A stretch of 64,000 nt of DNA from Streptomyces erythrochromogenes (GCF_036170895.1 NZ_CP108036.1:2852001-2916000), one strand, 5' to 3'; positions 17,092 to 25,216 are shown, counted from the stretch's first letter. Made by a program: numbers and translations. The notes: generated from the sequence alone by a model not told the origin.

Positions 17092-17487
17092 TCACGTCCC
17101 GGCCCGGGGTTTGCCCGGCCAGTTCACCCGGATCTGCCGGCCCCGATCCGCCGGCGGTTCCCCCAGGCCGGCGGCCGCGAGCGCGGCCATCCCGGCGTAG
17201 CGCCCGGCGAGCCGGTAGCCCTGGTCGCGGGAGTCGACCTCGTGAAAGCCCCCGTCGGTGAGGACCGCCACGGCCGCCACCCCGCCCAGCCCCTCCCGGA
17301 TCCCGTCCCACACCGCGGGCAGGAACTCGTGCGGCAGCCGGTCGTCGGACACGGTGTGCAGGAACTCCGACGCGCCGTCGGGGCCGGGCGGTTCGAAGTC
17401 CACGACGATGTACGCGTACGGCCCGCAGCCGGTCTGCATCACCACGCGGGCGCTGACACCGGGCACGGAAACGGGAAGGCCGGTCAT
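17092..17487 (-). CDS. free-standing EF-G domain-IV-like protein
   Basis: 131 aa, with no other domain. The order of motifs ARVVMQTGCGPYAYIVVDFEP, EFLHTVSDDRLPHEFLPAVWDGIREGL, and AVLTDGGFHEVDSRDQGYRLAGRYAGMAAL tracks domain IV of elongation factor G (QSGGRGQYAHVVIEFEP, the P-x-E-x-I/L-P-x-V-x-x-G-I/L element, and DGSYHEVDSSE-x-A-F). EF-G domain IV mimics the tRNA anticodon arm; here the GTPase and other domains are absent. Function is unknown: ribosome binding is an inference from the fold. ATG 17487 lies within one arm of an 18-bp inverted repeat. It follows icmA on the same strand after 62 nt. The start is supported by the onset of conservation; an upstream in-frame extension to 17583 looks non-coding. 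Confidence 0.65.
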   Translation of the reverse strand: MTGLPVSVPGVSARVVMQTGCGPYAYIVVDFEPPGPDGASEFLHTVSDDRLPHEFLPAVWDGIREGLGGVAAVAVLTDGGFHEVDSRDQGYRLAGRYAGMAALAAAGLGEPPADRGRQIRVNWPGKPRAGT

Positions 17488-17519
17488 GGCGCCACCGTAC
17501 GGGCGCCATGACCGGCCTT
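17476..17519. repeat. 18-bp perfect inverted repeat over a start codon
   Basis: The arm AAGGCCGGTCATGGCGCC (17476-17493) is mirrored exactly at 17502-17519 around an 8-nt loop. The left arm contains the ATG of the EF-G-IV-like gene (17487). In mRNA from icmA the hairpin would both act as a terminator-like structure and bury the start codon of the downstream gene. Confidence 0.8.
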
Positions 17520-17549
17520 CCACGCGAATTCCCGGGGCCGGGCCCGGCC

Positions 17550-19250
17550 CTAGAAGCCCGGGGGCTCCGTGTAGGTGCCCCACTCGTCGCGCAGGGTGTT
17601 GCAGATCTCGCCCAGCGTGGCCTCGGCGCGCACCGCGTCCAGCATGGCGGGGATCATGTTCGAGCCGTCGCGGGCGGCGTCCAGCATGTCCTTGAGGGAC
17701 GCGGCGACCTTGGCGTCGTCGCGGTGGGTCTTGCGGTCGGCGAGGGCGCGGACCTGCTCGCGCTCCACCTCGTGGCTGACCCGCAGGATCTCCAGGTCGC
17801 CGGTGACGGATCCGTGGTGGACGTTGACGCCGACGACCCGCTTGTCACCCTTCTCCAGGGAGCGCTGGTACTGGAAGGCCGACTCGGCGATCTCGCCGGT
17901 GAACCAGCCGTCCTCGATGCCGCGCAGGATGCCCGAGGTGATCGGCCCGATGGGGTGCTGCCCGTCGGGGTGGGCGCGCAGGCCGCGCTCCTTGATCTGC
18001 TCGAAGATCCGCTCGGCGTCGGCCTCGATGCGGTCGGTGAGCTGCTCGACGAACCAGGAGCCGCCCAGCGGGTCCGCCACGTTGGCGACGCCGGTCTCCT
18101 CCATCAGCACCTGCTGGGTGCGCAGGGCGATCTCGGCCGCCTGCTCGCTCGGCAGCGCGAGGGTCTCGTCGAGGGCGTTGGTGTGCAGCGAGTTGGTTCC
18201 GCCGAGGACGGCAGCGAGGGCCTCCACGGCGGTGCGTACGACGTTGTTGTACGGCTGCTGCGCGGTGAGGGAGACGCCGGCGGTCTGCGTGTGGAAGCGC
18301 AGCCACATCGACTTCTCGTTCTTGGCCCCGTAGACCTCCTTCATCCAGCGCGCCCAGATCCGGCGGGCCGCGCGGAACTTGGCGATCTCCTCGAAGAAGT
18401 CGAGGTGCGCGTCGAAGAAGAAGGAGAGCCCGGAGGCGAAGTGGTCGACGTCCAGGCCGCGGGAGAGGCCCAGCTCCACGTAGCCGAAGCCGTCGGCGAG
18501 GGTGTAGGCGAGCTCCTGCGCGGCCGTGGCCCCGGCCTCGCGGATGTGGTAGCCGGAGACGGACAGCGGCTTGTAGGCCGGGATGCCCTTCGCGCAGTAC
18601 TCCATGAGGTCGCCGATGAGGCGCAGGTGCGGCTCCGGTTCGAAGAGCCATTCCTTCTGGGCGATGTACTCCTTGAAGATGTCCGTCTGCAGCGTGCCGT
18701 TCAGCACGGCGGGGTCCACGCCCTGGCGCTCGGCGGCGACGAGGTACATGCAGAAGGCGGGCACGGCGGGGCCCGAGATCGTCATGGAGGTCGTGACGTC
18801 GCCGAGGGGGATGTCCTTGAAGAGGACCTCCATGTCGGCGGCGGAGTCGATGGCGACGCCGCAGTGTCCGACCTCGCCGAGGGAGCGGGGGTCGTCGGAG
18901 TCGCGGCCCATGAGGGTCGGCATGTCGAAGGCGACGGAGAGCCCGCCGCCGCCGGCGGCCAGGATCATCTTGTAGCGCTCGTTCGTCTGCTCGGCGTTCC
19001 CGAAGCCGGCGAACTGGCGGATGGTCCAGGTCCGGCCGCGGTAGCCGGTGGCGTGCAGGCCGCGCGTGTACGGGTACTCCCCCGGCCAGCCGATCCGCTC
19101 GAAGCCCTCGTACGCGTCGCCGGGCCGGGGCCCGTAGACGGGTTCGACCTCATCGCCGGAGAGCGTGGTGAAGTCTGCCTCGCGCTTGCGGGCCTTGTCA
19201 TAACGGGCCTGCCAGCGACGGCGGCCCTCCTCGATGGCGTCAGCGTCCAT
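17550..19250 (-). CDS. icmA: isobutyryl-CoA mutase, large subunit IcmA
   Basis: Coenzyme-B12-dependent mutase large subunit, 566 aa from ATG 19250. It has only the TIM-barrel substrate domain ([64 protein letters not shown]) and ends before any DXHXXG cobalamin-binding domain. That domain must come from a separate small subunit (IcmB) encoded elsewhere. Two residues distinguish isobutyryl- from methylmalonyl-CoA mutase: Phe80 in TIRQFAGF (Tyr in MCM) and Gln198 in YIAQKEWLF (Arg in MCM). Both are the IcmA type and fall at the published numbering when ATG 19250 is used instead of GTG 19256. It interconverts isobutyryl-CoA and butyryl-CoA, linking valine breakdown to butyrate units. Confidence 0.92.
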   Translation of the reverse strand: MDADAIEEGRRRWQARYDKARKREADFTTLSGDEVEPVYGPRPGDAYEGFERIGWPGEYPYTRGLHATGYRGRTWTIRQFAGFGNAEQTNERYKMILAAGGGGLSVAFDMPTLMGRDSDDPRSLGEVGHCGVAIDSAADMEVLFKDIPLGDVTTSMTISGPAVPAFCMYLVAAERQGVDPAVLNGTLQTDIFKEYIAQKEWLFEPEPHLRLIGDLMEYCAKGIPAYKPLSVSGYHIREAGATAAQELAYTLADGFGYVELGLSRGLDVDHFASGLSFFFDAHLDFFEEIAKFRAARRIWARWMKEVYGAKNEKSMWLRFHTQTAGVSLTAQQPYNNVVRTAVEALAAVLGGTNSLHTNALDETLALPSEQAAEIALRTQQVLMEETGVANVADPLGGSWFVEQLTDRIEADAERIFEQIKERGLRAHPDGQHPIGPITSGILRGIEDGWFTGEIAESAFQYQRSLEKGDKRVVGVNVHHGSVTGDLEILRVSHEVEREQVRALADRKTHRDDAKVAASLKDMLDAARDGSNMIPAMLDAVRAEATLGEICNTLRDEWGTYTEPPGF

Positions 19251-19258
19251 ACCCACGA

Positions 19259-19282
19259 ATTTACTAGGACGTCCTAGTAAAT
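19259..19282. promoter_or_regulatory. 24-bp perfect palindrome upstream of icmA
   Basis: The 12-bp half-site ATTTACTAGGAC is perfectly inverted about 19270/19271. It ends 8 bp before the icmA ATG. On the minus strand, TCGACA (19287-19282) and TAGTAA (19266-19261) or the overlapping GTAAAT could serve as -35 and -10, so a bound dimer would occlude the promoter. The regulator is unknown; a TetR-type acyl-CoA sensor is a reasonable guess. Confidence 0.75.
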
Positions 19283-19337
19283 GTCGATGGGAAACCCCCG
19301 GGAGTCGTCCCGGGGGTGGGTGACGCTCGCCTCGTCG

Positions 19338-19667
19338 TCAGGCCTTCGCGGTCGCGAGCGAGTCGCTGACCAGGGGCTCCACCTCGGCGCGGATCTTGCG
19401 CTCGACGAAGAAGGCGGCCAGCGGAATGGTGCCCGACACGAGCACCCACAGGAGCTTGCCGAAGGGCCACTTCGCCTTGGACCCCAGGTCGAAGGCGAAG
19501 ACCAGGTAGATCATGAAGAGCACACCGTGGGTCTGCGACACCACGAAGGTGAGATCGGCACCGGTGTCGAAGCCGTACTTCGCCACCATGCAGGCGCAGA
19601 GGATCAGGAGCATGACCGCGGTCACGTAGGCCATGACGCGGTAGCGGGTCAGCACGCTTCGTTTCAT
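19338..19667 (-). CDS. DUF3817 small membrane protein
   Basis: 109 aa with three membrane segments: YVTAVMLLILCACMVAKYGF, TFVVSQTHGVLFMIYLVFAF and KLLWVLVSGTIPLAAFFVER. The family hallmarks are the central HGVLFMIYLVFAFDL and KAKWPFGKLLW. A paralogue with [29 protein letters not shown] is at 26373-26717. Function is unknown. TACGCT (minus strand, 19680-19675) lies 7 nt before ATG 19667 with no ribosome binding site, so it is probably leaderless. Confidence 0.85.
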   Translation of the reverse strand: MKRSVLTRYRVMAYVTAVMLLILCACMVAKYGFDTGADLTFVVSQTHGVLFMIYLVFAFDLGSKAKWPFGKLLWVLVSGTIPLAAFFVERKIRAEVEPLVSDSLATAKA

Positions 19668-19730
19668 GCCGACGAGCGTAACCGTCCGTTTTGCTCGATC
19701 TTGACGCGGCCCCGGGATCGCGGGACGGGG

Positions 19731-20240
19731 TCAGGACTCGTCGAAGTCCGCGGCGGCCACGCGCAGCGGGCGGAGCAGGGCGAAGATCTCCCCGCACTCC
19801 TCGGCGTCGTACGCTCCGAGGCCGAAGTCGATCGCCATCAGGTCCTTGGTGGCGGCCTCGACGACCTCCCGGCCCTTCTCCGTGATGGAGGCGAGGGTGC
19901 CGCGGCCGTCGTTCGGATTGGGCCGCTTGGCGACCAGCCCGGACCGCACCAGCCGGTCCACGGTGTTGGTCACCGAGGTGGGGTGGACCATCAGCCTCTC
20001 GCCGATCTTCGACATCGGCAGCTCGCCCGCCTTGGAGAAGGTGAGCAGCACCAGCGCCTCGTAGCGTGCGAAGGTCAGCCCGTACGGCTTGACGACCGCG
20101 TCGACCTCGCCGAGCAGGATCTGGTGGGCGCGCATGATCGAGGTGATCGCGGCCATCGAGGGCACGGGCCCCCAGCGCTGCTGCCAGAGCTCGTCGGCGC
20201 GGGCGATGGGGTCGAAGGGAAGGCTGAGCGGCTTGGGCAC
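19731..20240 (-). CDS. MarR-family transcriptional regulator
   Basis: 169 aa. The winged HTH spans about residues 60-130: LTFARYEALVLLTFSKAGELPMSKIGERLMVHPTSVTNTVDRLVRSGLV, followed by the wing RRPNPNDGRGTLASITEKG-like segment with the D-x-R-G signature. GTG 20240 lacks a ribosome binding site but has TAGGGT (20253-20248 on the minus strand) 7 nt upstream, so it is probably leaderless. Its neighbours are a DUF3817 gene downstream and an MFS transporter upstream on the same strand; the target is not evident. Confidence 0.88.
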   Translation of the reverse strand: MPKPLSLPFDPIARADELWQQRWGPVPSMAAITSIMRAHQILLGEVDAVVKPYGLTFARYEALVLLTFSKAGELPMSKIGERLMVHPTSVTNTVDRLVRSGLVAKRPNPNDGRGTLASITEKGREVVEAATKDLMAIDFGLGAYDAEECGEIFALLRPLRVAAADFDES

Positions 20241-20261
20241 GCGTCCGACCCTACCGGGAGG

Positions 20262-21515
20262 TCACTTCACGGCGGGGGCCGTCTCATCCCTCAGTCGCTC
20301 CTCCTGCCGGACGGCGGAACGGAGTTCGGCCAGGAGCGCCAGGACGACGGCGGTTCCGAGCACCCCGGACCCCGTGACGACCACGTGCACCGGGAAGAAC
20401 TCTGCGGCGAGCCCGGCCAGGGCCATGCCCGCTCCCTGGAGGGTCATCAGGCCCGTGCTGAGCAGGGTCATCGCCCGGCCGCGCAGCTCGTCGGGGACGG
20501 CGTCCACGTACCACTGGTCCAGCCCCAGGGTGTAGGCGTGGGCCAGCCCGGCGAGCAGCAGTGCGATCAGGGCGAGGGGCACGCCCGGCCGGCCCGCGTA
20601 GAGGAGGAACGGCAGCAGGCCGGCGGCGGCCAGCGGGGCGACGATCCGCGAGCGCGTCCGCGCGCTCAGCGCGGAGCCCGCCCAGAGCTCTCCGGCGAGG
20701 GTGCCCACGGGCATGGCGCACATCATCAGGCCGAGGACGGCGGTCCCGGCGCCGATGCCGTCGGCGTACGCGGCGAGCAGCGCCTCGGGTACGACGAGGA
20801 AGACGGGCGGCAGCCAGAACAGGAGGGTGAGCGCCCGCAGCCGGCGCCGGCCCAGGACGGCCCGCATCCCGGCGAGCGGGGAGGTGCGGACGGCCGTCCG
20901 TGCGGGCCGGGCCCGGGTGCCCAGCCGCAGCAGGAGGGCCGAGCCGAGGAATCCGGCGGCGGTCAGCGCGATGGCGGCGCGCGGGGCGAGGACGGTGAGC
21001 AGCAGGCCGCCGAGGCCGAAGCCGATGAGCTGGGCGCTCTGGGCGACCATGCGCAGCAGCGAGCGGCCCAGGACGTAGGCGTCGCCGGATCCGAGGACGT
21101 CGGGGAGGGAGGCGTTGCGCGTGCCCTGGAAGAGGGGTGCCACGAAGGCCATCGCGCAGCGCAGGACGAGGAGCACGGCGACGGGGGTGGCGGGCAGCAC
21201 CATGGCCGCGGCGCAGGCCGCGCAGACGAGGTCGCAGGTGACGAGCACCGGGCGGGCGGGGCGGCGGTCGGCGACCCCGGCGAGGAGGGTGCCGCCGAGT
21301 GCGTAGGGGAGGAAGCCGAGGGCGAAGGTGAGCGCGCTCATCAGGGGCGAGCCGGTGAGGCGGTAGACGAGGACGGAGAGGGAGATCTCGGCGACGACCA
21401 GGCCGAGTACGGACATCAGGTGCGCGGCGAAGACGGCGGGGAACTCGGGGGTCCGGAAGACGGTGAGGTAGCCGGCGGAGCCCGCTTCGGCCCGGGCCTG
21501 GGTGACGGTTGGCAT
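20262..21515 (-). CDS. MFS transporter
   Basis: 417 aa with about 12 hydrophobic segments. The family motif region between segments 2 and 3 is GFLPYALGGTLLAGVADRRPARPVLVTCDLV, and a second-half counterpart is present (AVPDELRGRAMTLLSTGLMTLQGAGMALAGL). It resembles drug or metabolite exporters of the enterobactin-exporter-like (MFS_3) group. It is divergent from an ArsR-type regulator across 95 bp, which probably controls it; the substrate is unknown. Confidence 0.85.
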   Translation of the reverse strand: MPTVTQARAEAGSAGYLTVFRTPEFPAVFAAHLMSVLGLVVAEISLSVLVYRLTGSPLMSALTFALGFLPYALGGTLLAGVADRRPARPVLVTCDLVCAACAAAMVLPATPVAVLLVLRCAMAFVAPLFQGTRNASLPDVLGSGDAYVLGRSLLRMVAQSAQLIGFGLGGLLLTVLAPRAAIALTAAGFLGSALLLRLGTRARPARTAVRTSPLAGMRAVLGRRRLRALTLLFWLPPVFLVVPEALLAAYADGIGAGTAVLGLMMCAMPVGTLAGELWAGSALSARTRSRIVAPLAAAGLLPFLLYAGRPGVPLALIALLLAGLAHAYTLGLDQWYVDAVPDELRGRAMTLLSTGLMTLQGAGMALAGLAAEFFPVHVVVTGSGVLGTAVVLALLAELRSAVRQEERLRDETAPAVK

Positions 21516-21610
21516 GACGGCAGCGTCGGGGGCCTAGGCTGGCCGGCGTAGAGATTCGGCCCGGGACGAATGTCGGGCGGAGCGGTCGGGCGCGTGCGAG
21601 AGGGTGCGGC

Positions 21611-22606
21611 ATGGGTTTGCACCATCGTTTCGGGCACGCGGACCTGCTGCGGTGCCGGTTCGCGCTGTCGCCGGCCTGGGAGACGCAGGAGGCGATCCGC
21701 ACTCTGAGCCGCCCGGACCGGCAGGGCTACCACCTGCCGTGGCTCCGGCGGAGCCGGGCCGCAGCCGACGGGCTGGACCTGCGGCCGCTGTGGCTGCTGA
21801 TGCCGCGCCGGGGGCACAGCACCGACTTCATCAGCCCGCCGCCGAGCGGTCCGGGCGTCTCCTTCGAGGAGGAGCTCGCGGTGATCCGCGCGGCCGATCC
21901 GGCCGCGGCGCTCGAGGACATGCGCAAGTCGCTGGCCTGCACGCCGGGCGCGCTCGACAGCGACCTCGGCCGGGCCCTCCTCGCGGATCCGGCGCGGTCG
22001 GTGCGGGAGCTGGCCGATCTGCTGGAGCGGGCCTGGGGCGCGCTGGTCGAGCCGCACTGGCCGCGGCTGCGGGCGCTGCTGGAGGCGGACATCCTCTTCC
22101 ATACGCGCCGTCTGGCCGCCGGCGGGCTGGAGTCCCTCTTCGACGGCCTGCACCCCGATCTCTCCTGGGACGCGGCGTCGCTCACCCTCACCATCGAGCG
22201 CCCCAGCCACCACGACCGCGTCCTGGGCGGCCAGGGGCTGCTGCTCATGCCGAGCGCCTTCGTCTGGCCGCAGATCGCGGGCGGCTTCGACCCGCCCTGG
22301 CAGCCGACCGTCGTCTATCCGGCCCGCGGCATCGGCGCCCTGTGGACCCCGGCGGGCGAGGACACGCCGACCGCGCTGGCCCGGCTGCTGGGCCGGGCCC
22401 GGGCGGACGTGCTGTGCGCGCTGGACGAACCGGCGTCCACCACGGCCCTGGCCCACCGCCTCGGCCTGGCACCCTCCACCGTCTCGGCGCACCTGGGGGT
22501 CCTGCACGCGGCGGGCCTGCTCATCTCCGCCCGCCGGGGCCACCAGGTGCTCTACGAACGCACCCCCCTGGCCATCGCCCTCACCACGGGGGACGCCGCC
22601 GGCTGA
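21611..22606 (+). CDS. ArsR/SmtB-type regulator with DUF5937-like N-terminal domain
   Basis: 331 aa. The N-terminal 240 residues (HADLLRCRFALSPAWETQEAIRTL, PDLSWDAASLTLTI, GGQGLLLMPSAFVWPQIAG) are typical of the large actinobacterial ArsR-like regulators I recall as DUF5937. The C-terminal winged HTH is ADVLCALDEPASTTALAHRLGLAPSTVSAHLGVLHAAGLL, ending RRGHQVLYERTPLA. There is no metal-binding CVC motif, so it is probably not a metal sensor. It is divergent from the MFS gene and likely to repress it. Confidence 0.85.
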   Translation: MGLHHRFGHADLLRCRFALSPAWETQEAIRTLSRPDRQGYHLPWLRRSRAAADGLDLRPLWLLMPRRGHSTDFISPPPSGPGVSFEEELAVIRAADPAAALEDMRKSLACTPGALDSDLGRALLADPARSVRELADLLERAWGALVEPHWPRLRALLEADILFHTRRLAAGGLESLFDGLHPDLSWDAASLTLTIERPSHHDRVLGGQGLLLMPSAFVWPQIAGGFDPPWQPTVVYPARGIGALWTPAGEDTPTALARLLGRARADVLCALDEPASTTALAHRLGLAPSTVSAHLGVLHAAGLLISARRGHQVLYERTPLAIALTTGDAAG

Positions 22607-22730
22607 CCGGCGCGGGCGGTGTCGCGCGGCCGAGCCGACTATCCGTCATGTCACCATATTCCGGTCGTACATCCTTACCGCCTCACCGCCTCACGGTCTG
22701 CCGCCCGACCCTTCGTCGCGAGGAATCCGG

Positions 22731-23789
22731 ATGCCATCCGTCGCTCCCAGGCCGCGCCGCCCCAGGCCCGCTGCCGTCCTCGGCCTCCTCCTGCTGCTCG
22801 CGGCGGCCCCCGCCTGCTCCACCGCACCGGAGCCCGGGCCGCGCAGCCCCGCCGCCGGTCCCGGGGCCGCCGCGCCGGCCGCCGCCGAGGGCGCCGCCGA
22901 GGGCGAGTCCTCCTTCTGGGTGGACCCGAACAGCGAGGCCGCCCGGCAGGTCGCGGCCTGGGAGGCGACGGGCCGCTACGCCGACGCCCAGGTGCTGCGC
23001 CGGATCGCGGACCGGCCGGTCGCGCTGTGGGGACGGCCCGGCGATCCCGGCCCCGGGATCCGCCGGGCCAGCGCGGCCGCGAAGGCCTCCGGGCGGACCC
23101 TGGTGCTCGCCGCGCACAACATCCCGCACCGCGACTGCGGGCAGCTGCCCGTCGGGGGCGCCGCCGACGCCCGCGCCTACCGCGGCTGGATCGGCGCCTT
23201 CGCCGATGCCATCGGCGACGCCCGGGCCCTCGTCGTCCTGGAGCCGCACGCCGTGGCGCACGCCGTCGACGGCTGCGTGCGCGCCGAGCACCGCGCCGAG
23301 CGCCTGCGGCTGCTCTCCGAAGCCGTCGACCGGCTCAAGAAGAACCGCCATACGAAGGTCTATCTGGACGCCGGCGATCCGGGGTGGATCCGCGACCCGG
23401 CCGACCTCGCCGGCCCCCTCCGCGAAGCGGGGCTCGACCGCGCCGACGGCTTCGCCCTCAACGTCTCCGGGTTCCAGCCGGACGCGGCCGTCCGGGCCTA
23501 CGGCGCGAAGCTCTCCCGGGCGGTCAAGGGCCGGCACTTCGTCGTCGACACCGGCCGCAACGGCGAGGGGCCCCTGCCGGGCGACCGCGAGCGGGCCTCC
23601 TGCAACCCGCCGGGCCGCGCCCTCGGCACGCCGCCGACCGACCGGACCGGCGACCCGCTCGTCGACGCGTACCTCTGGGTGAAGCGGCCGGGCGAGTCCG
23701 ACGGGACCTGCCGCGGCGGCCCGGCGGCCGGCACCTGGTGGCCCGAACAGGCCCTCGGCCTGGCCCGCCGCGCGCGGGACGTCCCATAG
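22731..23789 (+). CDS. GH6-family glycosidase-like exported protein with altered catalytic motif
   Basis: 352 aa. The N-terminus AAVLGLLLLLAAAPACS with Cys29 suggests a signal peptide, possibly lipoprotein type (the lipobox APAC is imperfect). The GH6 motifs are in order: HNIPHRDC (136 is Cys, 135 Asp), VVLEPHAVAH, VYLDAGDPGWI, GFALNVSGFQ, FVVDTGRNGEG and WVKRPGESDG (Glu322, Asp324). In active cellulases the second motif is EPD, with Asp as catalytic acid; here it is His173. The expected Tyr two residues before the Leu-Pro of the first motif is His129. Activity is therefore doubtful, though the fold is clear. ATG 22731 follows GAGGAATCCGG. Confidence 0.8.
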   Translation: MPSVAPRPRRPRPAAVLGLLLLLAAAPACSTAPEPGPRSPAAGPGAAAPAAAEGAAEGESSFWVDPNSEAARQVAAWEATGRYADAQVLRRIADRPVALWGRPGDPGPGIRRASAAAKASGRTLVLAAHNIPHRDCGQLPVGGAADARAYRGWIGAFADAIGDARALVVLEPHAVAHAVDGCVRAEHRAERLRLLSEAVDRLKKNRHTKVYLDAGDPGWIRDPADLAGPLREAGLDRADGFALNVSGFQPDAAVRAYGAKLSRAVKGRHFVVDTGRNGEGPLPGDRERASCNPPGRALGTPPTDRTGDPLVDAYLWVKRPGESDGTCRGGPAAGTWWPEQALGLARRARDVP

Positions 23790-23810
23790 GCCGCGTCCGC
23801 GAAGTCCCAT

Positions 23811-23829
23811 CCCCTCCCCTCCCCTCCCC
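23811..23829 (-). repeat. four-tract G-quadruplex motif
   Basis: The plus strand reads CCCCT three times and then CCCC, giving four G4 runs separated by single A residues on the minus strand. It overlaps the left arm of the intergenic terminator between the GH6-like gene and the convergent TetR gene. Confidence 0.7.
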
Positions 23830-23846
23830 GGCTACCGCCGGGGAGG
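23823..23846. terminator. bidirectional terminator, 10-bp stem
   Basis: CCTCCCCGGC (23823-23832) pairs with 23837-23846 around TACC, between the convergent GH6-like and TetR genes. Confidence 0.65.
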
Positions 23847-23897
23847 TGCCCCCGGGCCCCGCGAGGCTCGGCACCGCCCCTCGCCGCACGGGGAGCG

Positions 23898-24530
23898 TCA
23901 GGTCCGGGTGCCGCGGCGCAGGCCGTGGCGTACCGCGCGCTGGCTCAGGGGGCCCAGGCCCTCCAACACCGCGGCCAGTCCGGCGAGCTGCTCCAGGGCG
24001 TCGAACGCCCGGCCGGCGCCCTGCGGGTCCACCGCCTCGTACAGCTCGATGCCCACGAAGGAGGCGGCGGTGGCCCGGGCGAGCCCCGCGGGGTCGGCGA
24101 ACCCGTCGAGCGGGGTCGCCGCGAGCAGCCGGGTGAGCACCGCCTCCAGCTCCTCGATCCACAGGCCGAGTCCGGCGGCGGTGGCGGCCGCGAGGGCGGG
24201 CGAGTTCTGACCTGCGGCCAGCAGCTGCCCGAGCACGGCGACGTGCCCGGCCTCCCGCTCCTCGGCGTGCATCGCGCGGGCGAACTCCAACAGTTCCGTG
24301 AGGCTGCCCAGCCCCGCGAGCCGGTCCCGGTAGCGGGCCACCCGCTGCTCGGCCCCGTACCGGCAGGCGGCGGCGAGCAGTTCCTCGACGGAGCCGAAGT
24401 GGTAGAAGATCAGCCCCTGGCCGACCCCGGCGGTGGCCGCGATGGTGCGGGCCGAGGCCTTGGCGATGCCCTGCTCGACGAGCGTGCGCAGGGCTCCTTC
24501 GAGGAGCTTCTCCTTGGTGGCCGCGCTCAC
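23898..24530 (-). CDS. TetR-family autoregulator of the SRPBCC-DUF4166 operon
   Basis: 210 aa from GTG 24530, which overlaps the DUF4166 stop by 4 nt (GTGA). The HTH is ALRTLVEQGIAKASARTIAATAGVGQGLIFYHFGSVEELLAAA, with the recognition element GLIFYHFGS. The C-terminal domain holds AEEREAGHVAVLGQLLAAGQNSPALAAAT. It is the last gene of a tightly coupled three-gene unit, whose promoter carries two copies of a 16-bp palindrome, the expected TetR sites. The ligand is unknown; since the partner genes look lipid- or polyketide-related (SRPBCC), a hydrophobic ligand is a guess. Confidence 0.85.
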   Translation of the reverse strand: MSAATKEKLLEGALRTLVEQGIAKASARTIAATAGVGQGLIFYHFGSVEELLAAACRYGAEQRVARYRDRLAGLGSLTELLEFARAMHAEEREAGHVAVLGQLLAAGQNSPALAAATAAGLGLWIEELEAVLTRLLAATPLDGFADPAGLARATAASFVGIELYEAVDPQGAGRAFDALEQLAGLAAVLEGLGPLSQRAVRHGLRRGTRT

Positions 24531-25216
24531 GCCCGGACCTCCTCGCGGACCGGCCGCAGGTCGCCGAAGAGCCCGGTCGCCCACCGTTCGCGGGCGTCGA
24601 CGTAACTCGCGGTGAAGGAGCCCTCGTACCCGAAGAGCGGCCCGAAGCGGCGGTTGACCACGCGCACCCTGATCCGGAACCGGCCGGTGGCGTCGTCGAA
24701 GGACTCGCGCACCTCGGCGTCGCCGCCGATGAGGTCGGGGACGCGGACGTCGACGGGCCCCTCGCGGAAGCGGTGCTCACCGGAGCGGATGAGCAGCGAA
24801 CCGTCGGGCTCGGCGCTCATGTGCAGGTCGCTGGCGAGGTGCTGGTGCGTGCCCAGGTAGTCGAGGACGCAGTCTCGTTCAGGGCTGTGCACCATCGTGG
24901 CGTCGAACCGGTGCGGCCCGTCGGGCAGCCGGAAGGTGCGCACGAAGGTGACGGTCTCCCGGCCGAAGGAGTCGAGGTACGGGAGGTTCTCTATGACGAA
25001 GGGGATGTCGCGGCCCTCGCGCGGCACCAGGATGTTGCGCGTCCCGCCGAGCCGGAGGAAGGGCTTCACGAAGCTGCCGCCGTGCCATATCCGCTCCATG
25101 GTGCCGCGGCCGACGCAGCCCTCACCGCTCTCCAGCCCGACCGAGAACCGGCGCTGGATCTGCGGGTGCAGACGGTCGAAGTCGGCGCCCATGTGGGTCC
25201 GGAAGATGGAGGTCAT
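24527..25216 (-). CDS. DUF4166-domain protein
   Basis: 229 aa. It begins MTSIFRTHMGADFDRLHPQIQRRFSVGL and contains GRGTMERIWHGG, PFVIENLPYLDSFGRETVTFVRTF and FLVRxNRRFGPLFGYEGSFTASY-like segments that I recall as DUF4166. No catalytic residues can be named. Its ATG overlaps the SRPBCC stop (ATGA) and its stop overlaps the TetR start, so all three genes are translationally coupled. Confidence 0.75.
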   Translation of the reverse strand: MTSIFRTHMGADFDRLHPQIQRRFSVGLESGEGCVGRGTMERIWHGGSFVKPFLRLGGTRNILVPREGRDIPFVIENLPYLDSFGRETVTFVRTFRLPDGPHRFDATMVHSPERDCVLDYLGTHQHLASDLHMSAEPDGSLLIRSGEHRFREGPVDVRVPDLIGGDAEVRESFDDATGRFRIRVRVVNRRFGPLFGYEGSFTASYVDARERWATGLFGDLRPVREEVRA

